Shown here: one piece after another, positions 31,955-43,310 of the stretch
Layout: each line of letters begins with the position of its first letter
How positions within the stretch are numbered: position 1 is the first letter of the stretch
Source of the DNA: Chalciporus piperatus
Lineage: Eukaryota; Basidiomycota; Agaricomycetes; Boletales; Boletaceae
Reading direction: 5' to 3'
Assembly (NCBI GenBank): GCA_038093975.1
Contig: JBBPTG010000025.1
Coordinates: 164,857 to 228,856 of the forward strand
Length of the DNA stretch: 64,000 bases
Position numbers and translations under genes: made by a program
Notes under the pieces: generated by a model
The model's database searches: none
Told to the model about the DNA's origin: nothing
Seen by the model: the letters and a program-made list of their open reading frames with translations, nothing else

Positions 31955-34900
31955 ATGAGCGACGACCGACTAGACAAACTCATCAGCCAATGCAAAAACA
32001 ACGGTCCGTTCTGGTCTTCATTGGTTCGAAATACCCGCCAACCCTTCCATAGATGTTGAAGTTAAACTCGAGGCTGTCACGAAACTTCAAGCTGAATTCG
32101 AGGCTGGCGTAGAGGTGCGCGACGCTCTGAATGCATTTAAATGTCCTTTCGCTGAGGTTTTGTGTTGTTCAGATAGCAGATCCCGAACCACTCATCGCCG
32201 TTCTCAAAGCATGTCTCCGTATTTCAAACCAACACCTCACGACTGCCACTCTTTCTGCCATCCTTCCGCTCCTCCCTCTTATAACTTCTCGTCCTAATGT
32301 CACGCCAAACACAGGCGCACGTCCATTCTCTGCTTCATCATCCACGTCTTCATCACAGGGTTCAAGCTACGATGTATCTGTCCTGCGTCAAGTCATGGGT
32401 GCCTTTTTACCTTCACCCGGTGTCTTTGAGAGGCTTGGTGATACACGCGAGAAGGCTCGAGACAAGGCGCGTGAAACGCTTGTTGTCATCGGCGGAATCG
32501 CGTTCCGCTCTTCCCCATCCACGTCCAAGCTTGCGAGTGGCAAGGGCACCGAACCACCTATTGCCGTTTTTGAACGGTTTCTAAAGGACAGTGGCCTCTC
32601 CAGTAAAGTATGGAGGGTTCGAGAACAGGTGAGAGCACTCTTCTCTGCAATCTTGAGAATCAACCAATGTCTTTCGATCAGTCTATCCTTGTGCTCGTGA
32701 ACATTCGCCGGGCACATCACACGTTCCCTATCCGACAGTACCTCTCCCTTTTGGTAGATACCCTAGAAGACACGGATGGCAATGTTCGTGCATGTGCGAC
32801 ACCTTCGATCATCCAGCTTTTCACGGGCCCTGGTGTCACAGACACGGCGCGTGCTGACCTCAAGAAGGAGATGACGAAGAAGAATGTCAGAAAGGCGATC
32901 GTTGACAACGTCCTAAACAAACTCATGGGTAGCAGTCGAGGCGCCGGAGCGAGCACTCCTCTGAGCGAAGGGTCAGAGAGTGGAGAATCTTCGGGAAAGA
33001 AGGAGTACATTCCGCCAAGTTTGATGCTGCAAAACAGACGCCCAACCGCTGGAGCCGGGCCACCCGCCGCTGCACCAATGGCGCGTGCGGTAAGCCATGG
33101 TCAAGTCAGAGAACCATCAAGACCAGCCAGCAGAACAGCGATGGTGGTTTCACCTCCTCCATCTCAGCCTTCAAGCGAAACTGCGAGCACAGTTGAACCT
33201 GCTTTTGTATGCTTCCTCTATTACCTTTCGGCTGTCTCATCTTTATACGGGCTATAGATTGCATCAACTCGAGACCTTGAGAACGAGTTTGCAACCATGG
33301 CTAAAGCATTCGAGGTATGTTCTTGCTGGTGCATTATGGAGCGCAACCTTGAGCGAGTATACTTTGACCAGGGCAGAGAGACTGAACACAATTGGGCTGC
33401 GCGTGAAAAGGGAATACAGCGCGTGCGAGGAATGCTCAAAGGAGATATCCATTCAAGATACCCCGATGTCTTTTTCCAATGCCTCAAGGACGGATTTATA
33501 CAGTCTTCGCTGAAAACAGTGAGCTTCACACCGACTACCCGTGATTCTCCGAGAACGTTTGCTGACGGTCTATTTGTTAGCTCGCAAGTTTGAGAACCAC
33601 TGTTGCTTCTAATACCTGTTCATTCTACACCGAGCTGGCAGCCGCTCTTGGCACAGGCATTGACCCCTTTTGTGAAACACTATTCACGAATCTGCTCCGC
33701 ATGGCGGGGTTCACAAAGAAGATTATCGTCCAACAGTCGCAACAAGTTGTGTCCACTGTCATGCAGTATTCCTCCGCCCACCCCCGCACCCTTTTACCCC
33801 TCTTGTGGAACATTTTGCAAGAGAAGACTGTCCAATCTCGAACATATGGCGTAGCCCATATGAAAACATATTTAGAAGTCCACGGTCACCGGTCAAAGTC
33901 GCATATTGAATCTGCTGGTGGTTTGGAGATATTGGAGAAGTCTGTAAAGAAGGCCCTCTCAGATCCAAATCCTGCAGTGCGAGAGAGTGCACGGACTGCG
34001 TTTTGGGTTTTTGATGGTATTTGGCATGACAGGGCAACCGTGATCATGGACTCATTGGATGCAACCGCCCGAAAACAGTTGGAAAAGGCGTGCCCAGATC
34101 CTACTGCAATAGCCGACCTTCCTCCAACCACTCCGGGCTTGAAAAAAAGCAGTATTGCAGCGGCGATTGCAGCTAGTCGCGCAAAGGCGAAGGCTATCGC
34201 GAATGCGCCTCCAACCCTTAGACATCAGGCCACATCCACGTCGCGTGCCGCGGGAACGGTCTCCCCACCCTCGAGGAGCCCTACTTCTTCGAGTAGTCCG
34301 TCCAGTAGGTCTGCTAACGGTCGCACGTCTCCGACACCTCCGTCCCGGTCTTCGCAGTCTCCCCGTTCATCCTTGTCTCCCCCAACGCCGCCTAGGTCCC
34401 GCATTCTTTCTAATAATGCTGGCATGCCACGATCTGTCAGCACCTCGATAATTTCGACTCACGCTCGAACACCTTCGGATTCGGTTGCCAGTTCTGCGGA
34501 TGCTATGAGGCGTCGAACCTCCTCCCCTCTTGCACCTCCTTCTCCTACTCGACCCTCTACCGTCCGAAGATCTCCACAGCCTGGCCTTCCGGTATCCCAT
34601 AGCGACCCTGTAAACCTTCGGCACGCTCCTTCACTCGCTCGGCAGTCTATAGTAATGCCCGATCTAGATGACCAAGATTCTTTCCTCCTAGCCACGATCA
34701 TCCCCGTGCCAGATGACAGTGACTCTGACATGGACGAATCTGAGGACCCACCGTCTTTTTCCACACCATACAAGTTATATCCTCCTGCGTTAAGTAGTGT
34801 TTCCCAACAGCCATCTTTCTCCCCATCGTCTGGCCTTTCGACGCCCAACACGGCATCGAACGCACTCTCCGACTCTCCTGGAAAGCCGTATGATCAAATA

Positions 34901-36434
34901 CCCGTCGAGGACGCGCTCCGTGCACGTGCTGAGCAGGCACAAAGTGCCGCAGAGCGTCTGTTGGAATTAAACGACCCCGAGGCGGAAGATAATGCACATT
35001 CAGCGATTCCCGCTTCGCTCCTACTCGGTAGCAGTACTACGGTCACGCCAAAGCCGCCCAAGGTACCCGCTATCCCTAAGATTATGAAGAGTCTGGCACC
35101 CCCTGTGACGCCAGAGAATCGGAATATTGCCATCTTTCGACAAGCAGCCTTGTTCAAGAACAGTCCAATGAACGGCAGGAAACCCTCCGATCCGTTGGTT
35201 AAGCCATTGCAAGACCAGGCTCATGAAAATGGATGGTGGTCGAAGCGGGTTTCAAGTAACTATTGATATTTCTTCCATGTCATCTATATTCTGATCTATC
35301 CCTATAGCGATCGCTCATGGGACCCCTTTGAAGGGTATCGAACCGATAGAAGAGCTTCAGGAATTCATAACTGCTCTCGAGGATGGGGATGCCAATGTTC
35401 GCGTCTTGCAGAAGTTGGCATTGCTTTGCACGAACAACCCTATACCTGCGGATACGGCCTCGCCACTGAGCCCTCGCCTCGGATTGCCCTCGAGTCCGTC
35501 ACCATTCAATTCAGTCACGCGTACACTTCCCCCCGTCATCCCGGACACGTGGACCAAAGAGAAGAGTTTCGACCGCTTATTCGATGGGTTGATGCAATTC
35601 CTGGACCCGACCAAAGTGAGTCTTCTTTCGGTCGATGTAAAACGTTTGGATGCCATAGTTTTCTCCATAGGACGCTGAGCAACTTGAATATGCATTGATC
35701 GTCGTATGGGAAATCCTTGAGAATCAAGCAGCTTTCCTCGAGGGAAAAGAATCAGAGCTCTTCTCTGCGTTATTCAGAGTGCGGTACTGCAATGCAATCG
35801 ACGTAAGCTCCCACCTTGATATTTTTTTTTCTCATTCCTGACCCACCTTTAGGTTCTTGAAGCGACCAAGACCATCCGGGATGCACTATGTTCACGCATA
35901 GCACCAGTGTATGGCTTGACAACGATGCACAGCAGTCTGCGTGCGTTCCTTGCCGAGCCTGCATCGGATACGAGCGTCAAGGGGGGCTCGCATGCGTTCG
36001 GTTTGATTGGGCTTGGCAAATTCATCTTGAGGCTACCTGCTGAAGTGCTTGAAGAAGAGCTACCACGCCTCAAGCAAACCTTGGTTTACGTGAGTTTCAT
36101 CCGCTGCGAGATTCTGAACCATAACATGACCGTGACCATTTTTCAGGCCCTCAACGACACTTCAACGCTCGTCATTCGTGAAGCTGCCTATGCTGCGATC
36201 ATCGCTTCTCAAATGGTATTGCGCGACGAAGGTCACCTCTTCACGCTCTTGGACGGACTTGACGATAACAAGAAAAACCTGCTCACTTACTACTTCGAGA
36301 AGCACGGTGCCCGGGAACTCGACTTCTCCGCTGGCTCGGCGGGCACTGCTGGCATGTTCAAGCTCGAGACTCAGATGGGCAGACTCGACAAGATCATGAA
36401 TACCCCCCAGAAGGGAAGGCAAAGTAGTGAATAG
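31955..36434 (+). CDS. CLASP-family microtubule-binding protein (TOG domains)
   Basis: Microtubule rescue and stabilising factor of the CLASP/Stu1/Cls1 family. The N-terminal TOG-like helical repeats include DDRLDKLISQCKNNDVEVKL, ITSRPNVTPNTG, LRQVMGAFLPSPGVFERLGD, FPIRQYLSLLVDTLEDTDGN and AIVDNVLNKLMGSSRG. A second array follows (YTELAAALGTGIDPFCETLF, ILQEKTVQSRTYGVAHMKTY, VRESARTAFWVFDGIWHDRA), then a long Ser/Pro/Arg-rich basic linker (about 33590-35100, likely microtubule binding) and a C-terminal array (LAEPASDTSVKGGSHAFGLI, LNDTSTLVIREAAYAAIIAS, LFTLLDGLDDNKKNLLTYYF). It ends MNTPQKGRQSSE. About ten introns, all frame-preserving. Total roughly 1,200 residues, normal for the family. Confidence 0.92.
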
Positions 36435-36740
36435 TGAAGCATGTATCATACCCTGGGGGTTGCACTTGTGATTTTCCTTGCGCGTCCTTGTTAAAAAAAA
36501 TCATACCGGCGAAGATTTCCTCCGATCAATTTTCAACACTCCTTTCTCTTGTTCCTATTACTCGTTTCTTCGCTCTGCATGTCACACTCGTTTTATATTT
36601 GTTTGATACCACATCTTCATTTCTCGCCAATGTACAATAGGTAGTGGCCCCTCACAGTCTTTTTTTATCTAGCATTCACACTGTGTCTCTACCTTATTAT
36701 GATTCCAGTGTAACCAGTCATGCATCATGCCGCCATGTGG
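36435..36740. other. Convergent 3' flanks of CLASP and rhomboid genes
   Basis: 306 bp of T-rich sequence between two stop codons; nothing else seen. Confidence 0.5.
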
Positions 36741-37955
36741 TTATCTGCGTAGAGCAATTCTCCATAAGAAATAGCCAATGCCGTAGAGCATTCCCCCGAC
36801 ATGACCCGCCGTGTCGATGTTGTTGCGCTATCCGATCATGCAAAGTCAGTAACCGCGGTTCCCTTCAAGTTCCAGGAAACACGAAAACACTTGCCTTGTC
36901 CGAAATGCTCTGCCATATGTCGTAACCAAGGATACCAGGAAGGAACGCCCAAGCTGGACAGGGGATGACGAAAAAGATCAGGAACTTGTTGTGTGGAAAG
37001 GCACATGCATATAGGGCAACAGTCGCCATCGTTGCACCTGGGCAAGGGGATATTAGTATTGGAGGACGTAATGGAGCTAATAAATGGGCTGCTCGTAACT
37101 CACCGCTTGCACCGAGAGAGGAGACATTTTCCCGTCTGTAATACCGATTCCAAGCGATGCTGGTGAGACTTGAGCATATGCCACCTGATGGAAAACAACG
37201 AGACGGGTCGCAATGAGCCGAGTCGAGCATGGGGCCAGTCAAGGAACACACCTATGAGGTAGAGTCCTAAGAACCGTTTGTTACCCAGTAATTGCATGAC
37301 AGCTGGTGCCATGAAATAGAAAGTCATGCCGTTGAGGGCTAAATGCCAGGGCTCCATGTGAGAGAAACAGGAAGTGACGAGGGTCCATCTAACAGACCGT
37401 TAGTGCAAATACGGCGAGAAGCGTTTGCAAGTTCACATACATGCGACCAGAGGTAACGTTGGCCATGTTGACTTGAAAGTTGTTCATCATGAACATCAAC
37501 AAGGTACTGTCGCCCGAGCCTCGCTATACATGAGTCGCGTCACGCTAACATACGTCGGAGGTAAATTGACGAACGTATGTTATCATAGCCGTTTGCCAGA
37601 CCAAGAAGACGCCAGCATTGACTGCAATTATACCCCAGAGAATGGTGTTGCTGTTCAGAGAATCGAGCCAGTCGCGACGGGGAGGGGGACGGCGCCATGA
37701 CGAGCCTGAGCCACGGGAACGGAAGACATCTCGATGGGTTGCATTGCGCAAGTCGGTACGGATGAATTGAAGGATGCGCGACAATGTGGATTCCGGGAAG
37801 AGGCCATGGCGAGCGATGGGTGAGGGTGGACGACATGGTGGTATGGCGAGTGGTGATCGAAGTGAGTTGCTAGTCCTGAACGAACGGGCAAATAAATGAG
37901 TGTTACATCGGAGACGGTGTGAGGAGTTGCGAAAGAGGAAGACGATATTAGACAT
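36741..37955 (-). CDS. PCP1: Mitochondrial rhomboid intramembrane serine protease
   Basis: Rhomboid of the Pcp1/PARL type, which in yeast processes Mgm1 and other inner-membrane proteins. The N-terminus is Arg/Ser-rich (MSNIVFLFRNSSHRLRCNTH) as in a presequence. TM1 is TILWGIIAVNAGVFLVWQTA; the L1 and TM2 region is WTLVTSCFSHMEPWHLALNG with the conserved H..W.HL..N pattern. The catalytic Ser is in SSLGASGATM (GxSG, split by an intron) and the catalytic His is in DTAGHVGGMLYGIGYF. The end is LWRIALRR with TAA at 36741-36743. Six or so short introns. Start 37955 is chosen over an upstream in-frame Met (38084), which would lie in the neighbouring TRS20 gene. Confidence 0.92.
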
Positions 37956-38072
37956 GGAAGAACACAAGTATAACAGATGGAAACCAGCGGACTTGTTCAC
38001 TTGACGACCATAACACACGAAAACACGACTCGTAGTCTGACTACTACGGACTACACGTCGTTGTCGAGCAGG
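37956..38072. promoter_or_regulatory. Shared promoter, rhomboid and TRS20
   Basis: Only 117 bp between divergent start codons. It contains a short GACTACTACGGACTACA repeat-like stretch; no known element recognised. Confidence 0.5.
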
Positions 38073-38763
38073 ATGTCGCACCATTTGTTTCTGCTTTCGC
38101 CATCGGATACGCCGATCTACAACTTAACCCACTACACTAGCAAGCCTGCCCAGACGACGAGCTATCCGTTGTCGTCGAATCTACCGAGCTGGTCAACATC
38201 TGCGTTTGCCGGTACACTGACTGCGTTATCAGGAGCCTCGAGCGCGACACAATCACATCATGTTCAAGCTGGAGGAGGCAAGATGGGAGGGGGACAGGAC
38301 CGCCATGTAATCCAGATGATTGCAAACGCGAGTCTGGATATGATTGAGGATGTGATGCGGAAAGAAAATGCGATGTAAGGACATGATGCCCGTCAGGTAT
38401 ATCTAGACTGAGGCTGTGTGCACAGGTACCTGAAATCGGTAGACAAGTTCAACGAATGGACGGTGTCGGCATTTGTGACACCGGGCAGTGAGTGTGGAGA
38501 CGGAAGAGAGAGAGAATGATGCTGAGGGTTGAAACAGACATGAAATTTATACTACTACACGAGAGCAAGAACGAGGAGGGGATACGGGGATTCTTGCAGG
38601 AGGTGTGGGAGTTGTATGTCAAGGTGAGCGAGTGGACGTGGAGATGTGGGCGGTGTTGACGTCTGAGTAGACGATGTTGAATCCGTTCCACACTGCACAC
38701 ACAGCGATCCGGAGTACAGTTTTTGATGGACGAGTGCGGGCTAGTGCCAAAAAGTATCTGTAG
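38073..38763 (+). CDS. TRS20: TRAPP complex subunit TRS20 (sedlin/TRAPPC2)
   Basis: Core TRAPP subunit for ER-to-Golgi vesicle tethering and Ypt1 activation; the human homologue is sedlin. Exons join to HLFLLSPSDTPIYNLTHYTS, a Ser/Gly-rich insert of about 50 residues, HVIQMIANASLDMIEDVMRK, then YLKSVDKFNEWTVSAFVTPG, NMKFILLHESKNEEGIRGFL and MLNPFHTAHTAIRSTVFDGR. The YLK.VDKFNEW..SAFVT block is diagnostic. The insert after strand 2 is longer than in animal sedlin. Three short introns near 38377, 38488 and 38623; TAG at 38761-38763. Confidence 0.95.
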
Positions 38764-39070
38764 ACAAGTAACTTAGTGGGTGACTCGGGTCCGCATGTGG
38801 ATAAGAACAGCCACTGTCTATTGTCTTGATCGCGATCCGCTCTTTCTTGTTTTCTCTCCCACTCATCCGAATTGTCTTCAAATCTTTTCTTCTCTCCTTC
38901 TTTCTTTCAACGAGGACATCGTCCAGTTATACCAGTCAGTCTATCTTACCCCTCATACCCTCCCCGCTCCTAATACACACCCTACCACAGTTGTATCATT
39001 TTCTCTCTAATCGTCTTTCTCTTAATATCTCTCTGTTTCACCACACACTTCTCTCCTCAAACAGTACACA
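38764..39070 (+). promoter_or_regulatory. Pyrimidine-rich leader/promoter of next gene
   Basis: From about 38840 to 39065 the plus strand is strongly C+T rich with few G, ending ACAGTACACA just before the ATG. Long pyrimidine tracts of this kind are common before well-expressed fungal genes. Confidence 0.55.
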
Positions 39071-40555
39071 ATGGCGACAGCCCATCATTCGTCCTCTCGC
39101 GCATCCTTGCTCAACGGTCTCCGCACCGGTGGCGTCCGCTCAACCTCCATGAGCGTCCCTCACACTGGTGCCCCAGCCGGCCTTTTTAACATTCCCCGCT
39201 TCGCATCTTCTGCAATCCACCAATCCGTCTTTCCCGAGGAAGAAGAAGAATTCGATCAAGTATCAGACCTCTTCTCCCAGAGCTTGTATGTCAACCACAT
39301 GCACAACAACCCCGGTCATCCGATGACCCCTGCGGTCGACGGAACAAACAACAGGTTCATGCAACACCAGATGGCTGGCCAGAGGGCTTTGAACCCAAAC
39401 AGCGTCCCATTTAGTCCCGCTTTCCAACAGCCCATCCAGCAGCAGGTCGCTTCCCAAGAGGCGCAGTTGCTCGCATATCAACAAATGCAATTGATGCAGC
39501 TCGAAATCATGCGTCTGCAGGCTAGTATCTCCTCCCCCTTTTCTCTAAATAGCCTGAACCATTTCCCACAGAATGCACAGGCTCAGCACAATCAGCAGGT
39601 GCAAGCTGCTGTCCTTGCAGAGGCCCTCCGTCAGCAGGCTAGACGCGGTTCGGTAGGATTCGTCCCAGCTTCAGCTGGCCCCGTGAACACCACATTCGAC
39701 TTGCGCTCGAATTCCCCTCCAGCCCGTCGTCCTAGCCAGGCCGAGATTCTCAAAGCTCAGCTTGGCATCAACTCCATGCCACAGTCACAGCCAGATGATC
39801 AAGTTCCGATGACTGCCGCTCTCAGCGGACGATTTGGCGCCCGTCTCCCCTCGAACACCGTTGCTTTCCCGACGCTTCCCGACGCTGTCTCTCGGAGCTC
39901 TTCGCCCCCCAAACAGAGTACTATGGCTGGTCCAACGCGGAGTGGTTCGCCGCCCAAGGATAGCATACCATCCAAGTCTGATGCTGCGACTTCCTGGAGA
40001 CGTGGAAACACGACTAACTCTGCTCTCAATGGGTTGCGTACCACATCCAATGCGTCTCCCAGCGTTAAGATTACTCCTCCCCCTGGCGAGCGCTGTTCTC
40101 CCCCACCTTTGACACCTACCACCAAGCTTCGCCCTCGCCCGTTGAGCTTCTTCTCTTTGGCTCATCCCGACGTACGTGCGGTTGCCGTTGATTCGGGAAG
40201 TGATCACGAGGACGCGTTCTCGTCTGATAGTTCAACTTCCCAGTCGAACCCAGCCACGCCCCAGTCTTCAGTTTCGCTCGATGCAGCTCCCCTCTCCCCT
40301 CGTGAGGAAGCAGCGAAGAAGCTGTACGAAGAGCTTGGTATGGGCCGTCCTGTCCCTCACATTGTGCAGGCAACCGCGATGTCGCTTCCTCAGAGGGTCG
40401 CCAGTCAGGCAGTCAGACAGCCTCGGGGCCCTCCATCTGGTGCTGACGAGCTTGGTCCAAAGAACTTTGCCACCAGAATCAGGCGCAAGGCCATCGGTGG
40501 CTTGGGTGTTCTCATGGATGCTCGGGAACGCCGAGTGTCGATCGAAGTGTACTGA
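39071..40555 (+). CDS. Uncharacterised low-complexity protein, Gln/Ser/Pro-rich
   Basis: Single-exon frame of 494 codons with codon use like nearby genes, so surely coding. No domain is recognised. The N-terminus is Ser-rich, then an acidic patch (VFPEEEEEFDQVSDLFSQSL), a Gln-rich helix-prone block at about 115-185 (EAQLLAYQQMQLMQLEIMRL, NQQVQAAVLAEALRQQARRG), a Ser/Pro-rich disordered middle, and a C-terminus with AAKKLYEELGMGRPVPHIV and a basic ending (ATRIRRKAIGGLGVLMDARE). The composition suggests an RNA-associated or regulatory protein, but that is only inference. A possible GT..AG intron near 39525-39571 was tested and rejected because it breaks the frame. Confidence 0.8.
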   Translation: MATAHHSSSRASLLNGLRTGGVRSTSMSVPHTGAPAGLFNIPRFASSAIHQSVFPEEEEEFDQVSDLFSQSLYVNHMHNNPGHPMTPAVDGTNNRFMQHQMAGQRALNPNSVPFSPAFQQPIQQQVASQEAQLLAYQQMQLMQLEIMRLQASISSPFSLNSLNHFPQNAQAQHNQQVQAAVLAEALRQQARRGSVGFVPASAGPVNTTFDLRSNSPPARRPSQAEILKAQLGINSMPQSQPDDQVPMTAALSGRFGARLPSNTVAFPTLPDAVSRSSSPPKQSTMAGPTRSGSPPKDSIPSKSDAATSWRRGNTTNSALNGLRTTSNASPSVKITPPPGERCSPPPLTPTTKLRPRPLSFFSLAHPDVRAVAVDSGSDHEDAFSSDSSTSQSNPATPQSSVSLDAAPLSPREEAAKKLYEELGMGRPVPHIVQATAMSLPQRVASQAVRQPRGPPSGADELGPKNFATRIRRKAIGGLGVLMDARERRVSIEVY

Positions 40556-41161
40556 ATGAGAATCGCCCATCCTACATCGTGAAGAACATCTTTTGTTTCG
40601 TCAATCAAGTCTCTCCAATCAAATACCTTCCACTCCTTTCCAATGCTTCCAATGTCTGCGCTCGATACAGTTGAACTGCTCCAATACTATTTCGCGCACG
40701 ACTGGTGATTTGGACTCAACCTGGTGCTAGCACCCGCTCCAATGCCCTTCCTTTTTCAAGTATGGCCTGTCCATTTTCCTAGTTCCCAGTTCGGTGGACT
40801 TGTTGTTTCAGTAGTGCTTGCCATTACGTGGTTCTGCCCTACCATCCGCACAGAAGTGCGACCACTTTTTTTCTCGGTTGTTATTTAACCTCGAGGCTCC
40901 TCTGTTGGGAGGGAAGTTGATCTTCTAGGGTGTTGGACCAAGCTCATTAACAACTAGTCATTGTCCCATACGTGTACTCGTTATCGCGTTATCCAAACAA
41001 TAACATGTTGACTGCAACATTCTAGTGGGAAGTGGGATCTCTGTCACCCAGTCATTATACATTTGGCTATACATATCTACAAGTCAACTCTGGGCGACCA
41101 AGACATCACGAGGGCATTGCTGGATCATGTGCCAAATAATCCACAAGCAAGCGATTTCCCA
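40556..41161. other. Convergent 3' flanks
   Basis: 606 bp between the stops of the low-complexity protein and ARP4. T-rich, no gene or repeat seen. Confidence 0.5.
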
Positions 41162-42976
41162 CTATTTACACCGTTGACCAACAATAGCCTTGCCATGCTC
41201 CTGCAAAAATGAGATAGTCAGGCCCGGAAATACGAGCTGACGAACGAAACAAACCTGCCACTCTTCTTTGCTTATCCATAGTTGGTGGAAAGTGCCCAGG
41301 CTGGCCAAGATACTGCCTCCCAGCCATCCACCATACCGTCTCTCGGTAGGGTTCCCAGGGGCATGTATTTTCACCTTGATGAAACGATCAAAAAGAGTCA
41401 GACAATCCCACATCCTGTCTACGAGCTCATACTGACGTGAGGGAAGTTACGTGAGAGCTCCGTCTCAAGTCGGCTTGCGAAACCTGAAAACAAACTACCT
41501 CCGCCGGTGAGGACGACGTTTCCCATGAGGACTTGGCGAAGGTCTGGGTCACAGGCTCGCAGCGATTCAGAGAGCAACGCCGGGATGTTTTTAGGTAGAT
41601 TTGGATTTTGAGCCTATAGCCGCGCCGTGAGGTGTGAGGGAGTCGCTCCGAGGCTGGGGGAAGAAAAATACGACTTACGACAAGCTGTGGAGAGTGATAG
41701 AAGAACTCTTCTCCGACTTGGAAACGGTCTGCAGCAAAGTAGTTGTTGTATCCCGTTGGGAACTCGTATTGACGCGGTGGGCGAGCAGAGGCGGCCCTAA
41801 ATGCAAGTGAATGAATGAAATGGGGAAAGAAAGATGGAGCCTACTGTTCGTTCCATCCCTGGTCAAGAACACCAGCCACGCTTTGAATCCATTCGTCTAC
41901 TTCGCGACTTTCGGACCACGATTTCCAGCTCTCCGTGGTCCCAGCAAGTCTGTCCTCACGTAGCGTGAATTGCGGAGGAGCCCCCGACTCCACGGGCTAA
42001 AAGGTACCATCTTAGGGATTTAAGAGATCAGAAATATCATACACGCTCACAATTTTTGTGGCGATCAGTTGGTGGGAGGATAGGTCGATACTTCTTCGGG
42101 TTGGTGTTGGACTCGCCAGAATGTGCTTTGCATGCGCACGCACGAGTTTTGGAAGTGCAGAATAGACGAGGCCTGGATGGACCGATCAACAAGACCACAA
42201 GCTCTAGAGAGCGGCGAGTACGTACCCTTTCTGAGGACGAAACCGTCTACGACGGGTGTGATGCTTGCCATAGAATGACCAATATCAACGACAAGGGCGG
42301 AGCCTTTGCCTGCAGCGAACCTGCCAAGTGACTTTCAATTATCGAGACGCGCGGAAAGGAGTATAGACTTACGCATTCAACACGCCCGTGTTCGCGATGT
42401 AAAAAGCGGGCACTTGGAATTCTTCGAACATGATCTCAGCCATGCGTTCCCGATTCGCAGGCGTATTCCATGCGGGCTCGGTAACGAGAATTGGGTGTTC
42501 GGATGGGCTGGTGCGCATCACGTCCACGAGAGCATGCGATATCAGAGCAGGAATGGGGTTGAAATCAAATACTAATTCGTCCGACCCATGTCAGACAACA
42601 TATGGACAGAAAATGATAGGGCAGTATACTGACCGAGTCCGTCCCGGCTAGTATTACCGATCTCCATGCCGGATCGCCATATAGAAGGACCGTGTTGTCC
42701 AAGGTAGAGTTTCGCGTCGTTTCGCGGCTTACTGGTGCTCTCGGCGTTCTCGTCTGCTGTCGTGTCGCCCATTTGAACATCGTTGTCGCTCGTGGTGGGT
42801 TTGTACCCGTAGTAGGAGGATATGACTGCTTTTGGTGTATCATCGCCCGCATAGCCTGCTCGAACGGACGAGCAACCAATGTCGAGCACGAGGGCTGACA
42901 CTTCGTCTATGTGGTGTGGTTAGTATTGGACACGCTGGACTTTGTCCTTTGACATACCTCCTCCGTAGTTCACCAT
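41162..42976 (-). CDS. ARP4: Actin-related protein 4
   Basis: Nuclear actin-related subunit of the NuA4, INO80 and SWR1 chromatin complexes. Exon 1 supplies MVNYGGDE; then [35 protein letters not shown] and an acidic insert. Next are [80 protein letters not shown] and [20 protein letters not shown], with the C-terminal [20 protein letters not shown] and [20 protein letters not shown]. The [14 protein letters not shown] start and PG...[12 protein letters not shown] end are diagnostic of Arp4. Eight or so short introns. The peptide between FVLRKG and [12 protein letters not shown] was not resolved at every junction. Confidence 0.94.
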
Positions 42977-43310
42977 CGTGAGTGTGTTTATGAACGCGAA
43001 TTGGTGTTGCCTGCCAGTGTCAAGCCAAAGTGTTGTACGATCACGTGACCGCCGACTATGATTCTGAACGTGGGTTTCCGTCTGGAGATATCAGGAAAAA
43101 GTTGTCGTAAAACATATAAAACACTGTAGGAAGATCAATCCAGGACTACCCTCTCGAAATTTCGAGAGGACGATGCAGAGCTTGCAGCATTGTGAACATA
43201 GGAGTGATTACGTAACACATAAGATCTAAGTTTTTCCTCGTCTAGTTGTCTCAAATTCAATTCAGGTCTCTCGCAGCGACCGACCCTCTCTATCATTCAC
43301 AGCGCGCGGA
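42977..43310. promoter_or_regulatory. Shared promoter, ARP4 and ERB1, with 20-bp palindrome
   Basis: 334 bp between divergent starts. At 43150-43169 is the perfect palindrome CCTCTCGAAATTTCGAGAGG, whose centre CGAAATTTCG fits a two-unit heat-shock element (GAAnnTTC). It could regulate both genes. Confidence 0.6.

Noticed and set aside
33886..34851. Minus-strand frames within CLASP
   Set aside because: They are shadows of the Ser/Pro/Arg-rich linker, which leaves several frames open.
39525..39571. Possible intron in the 494-residue protein
   Set aside because: Its removal (47 nt) shifts the frame into unlikely sequence; the uninterrupted frame has normal codon use.
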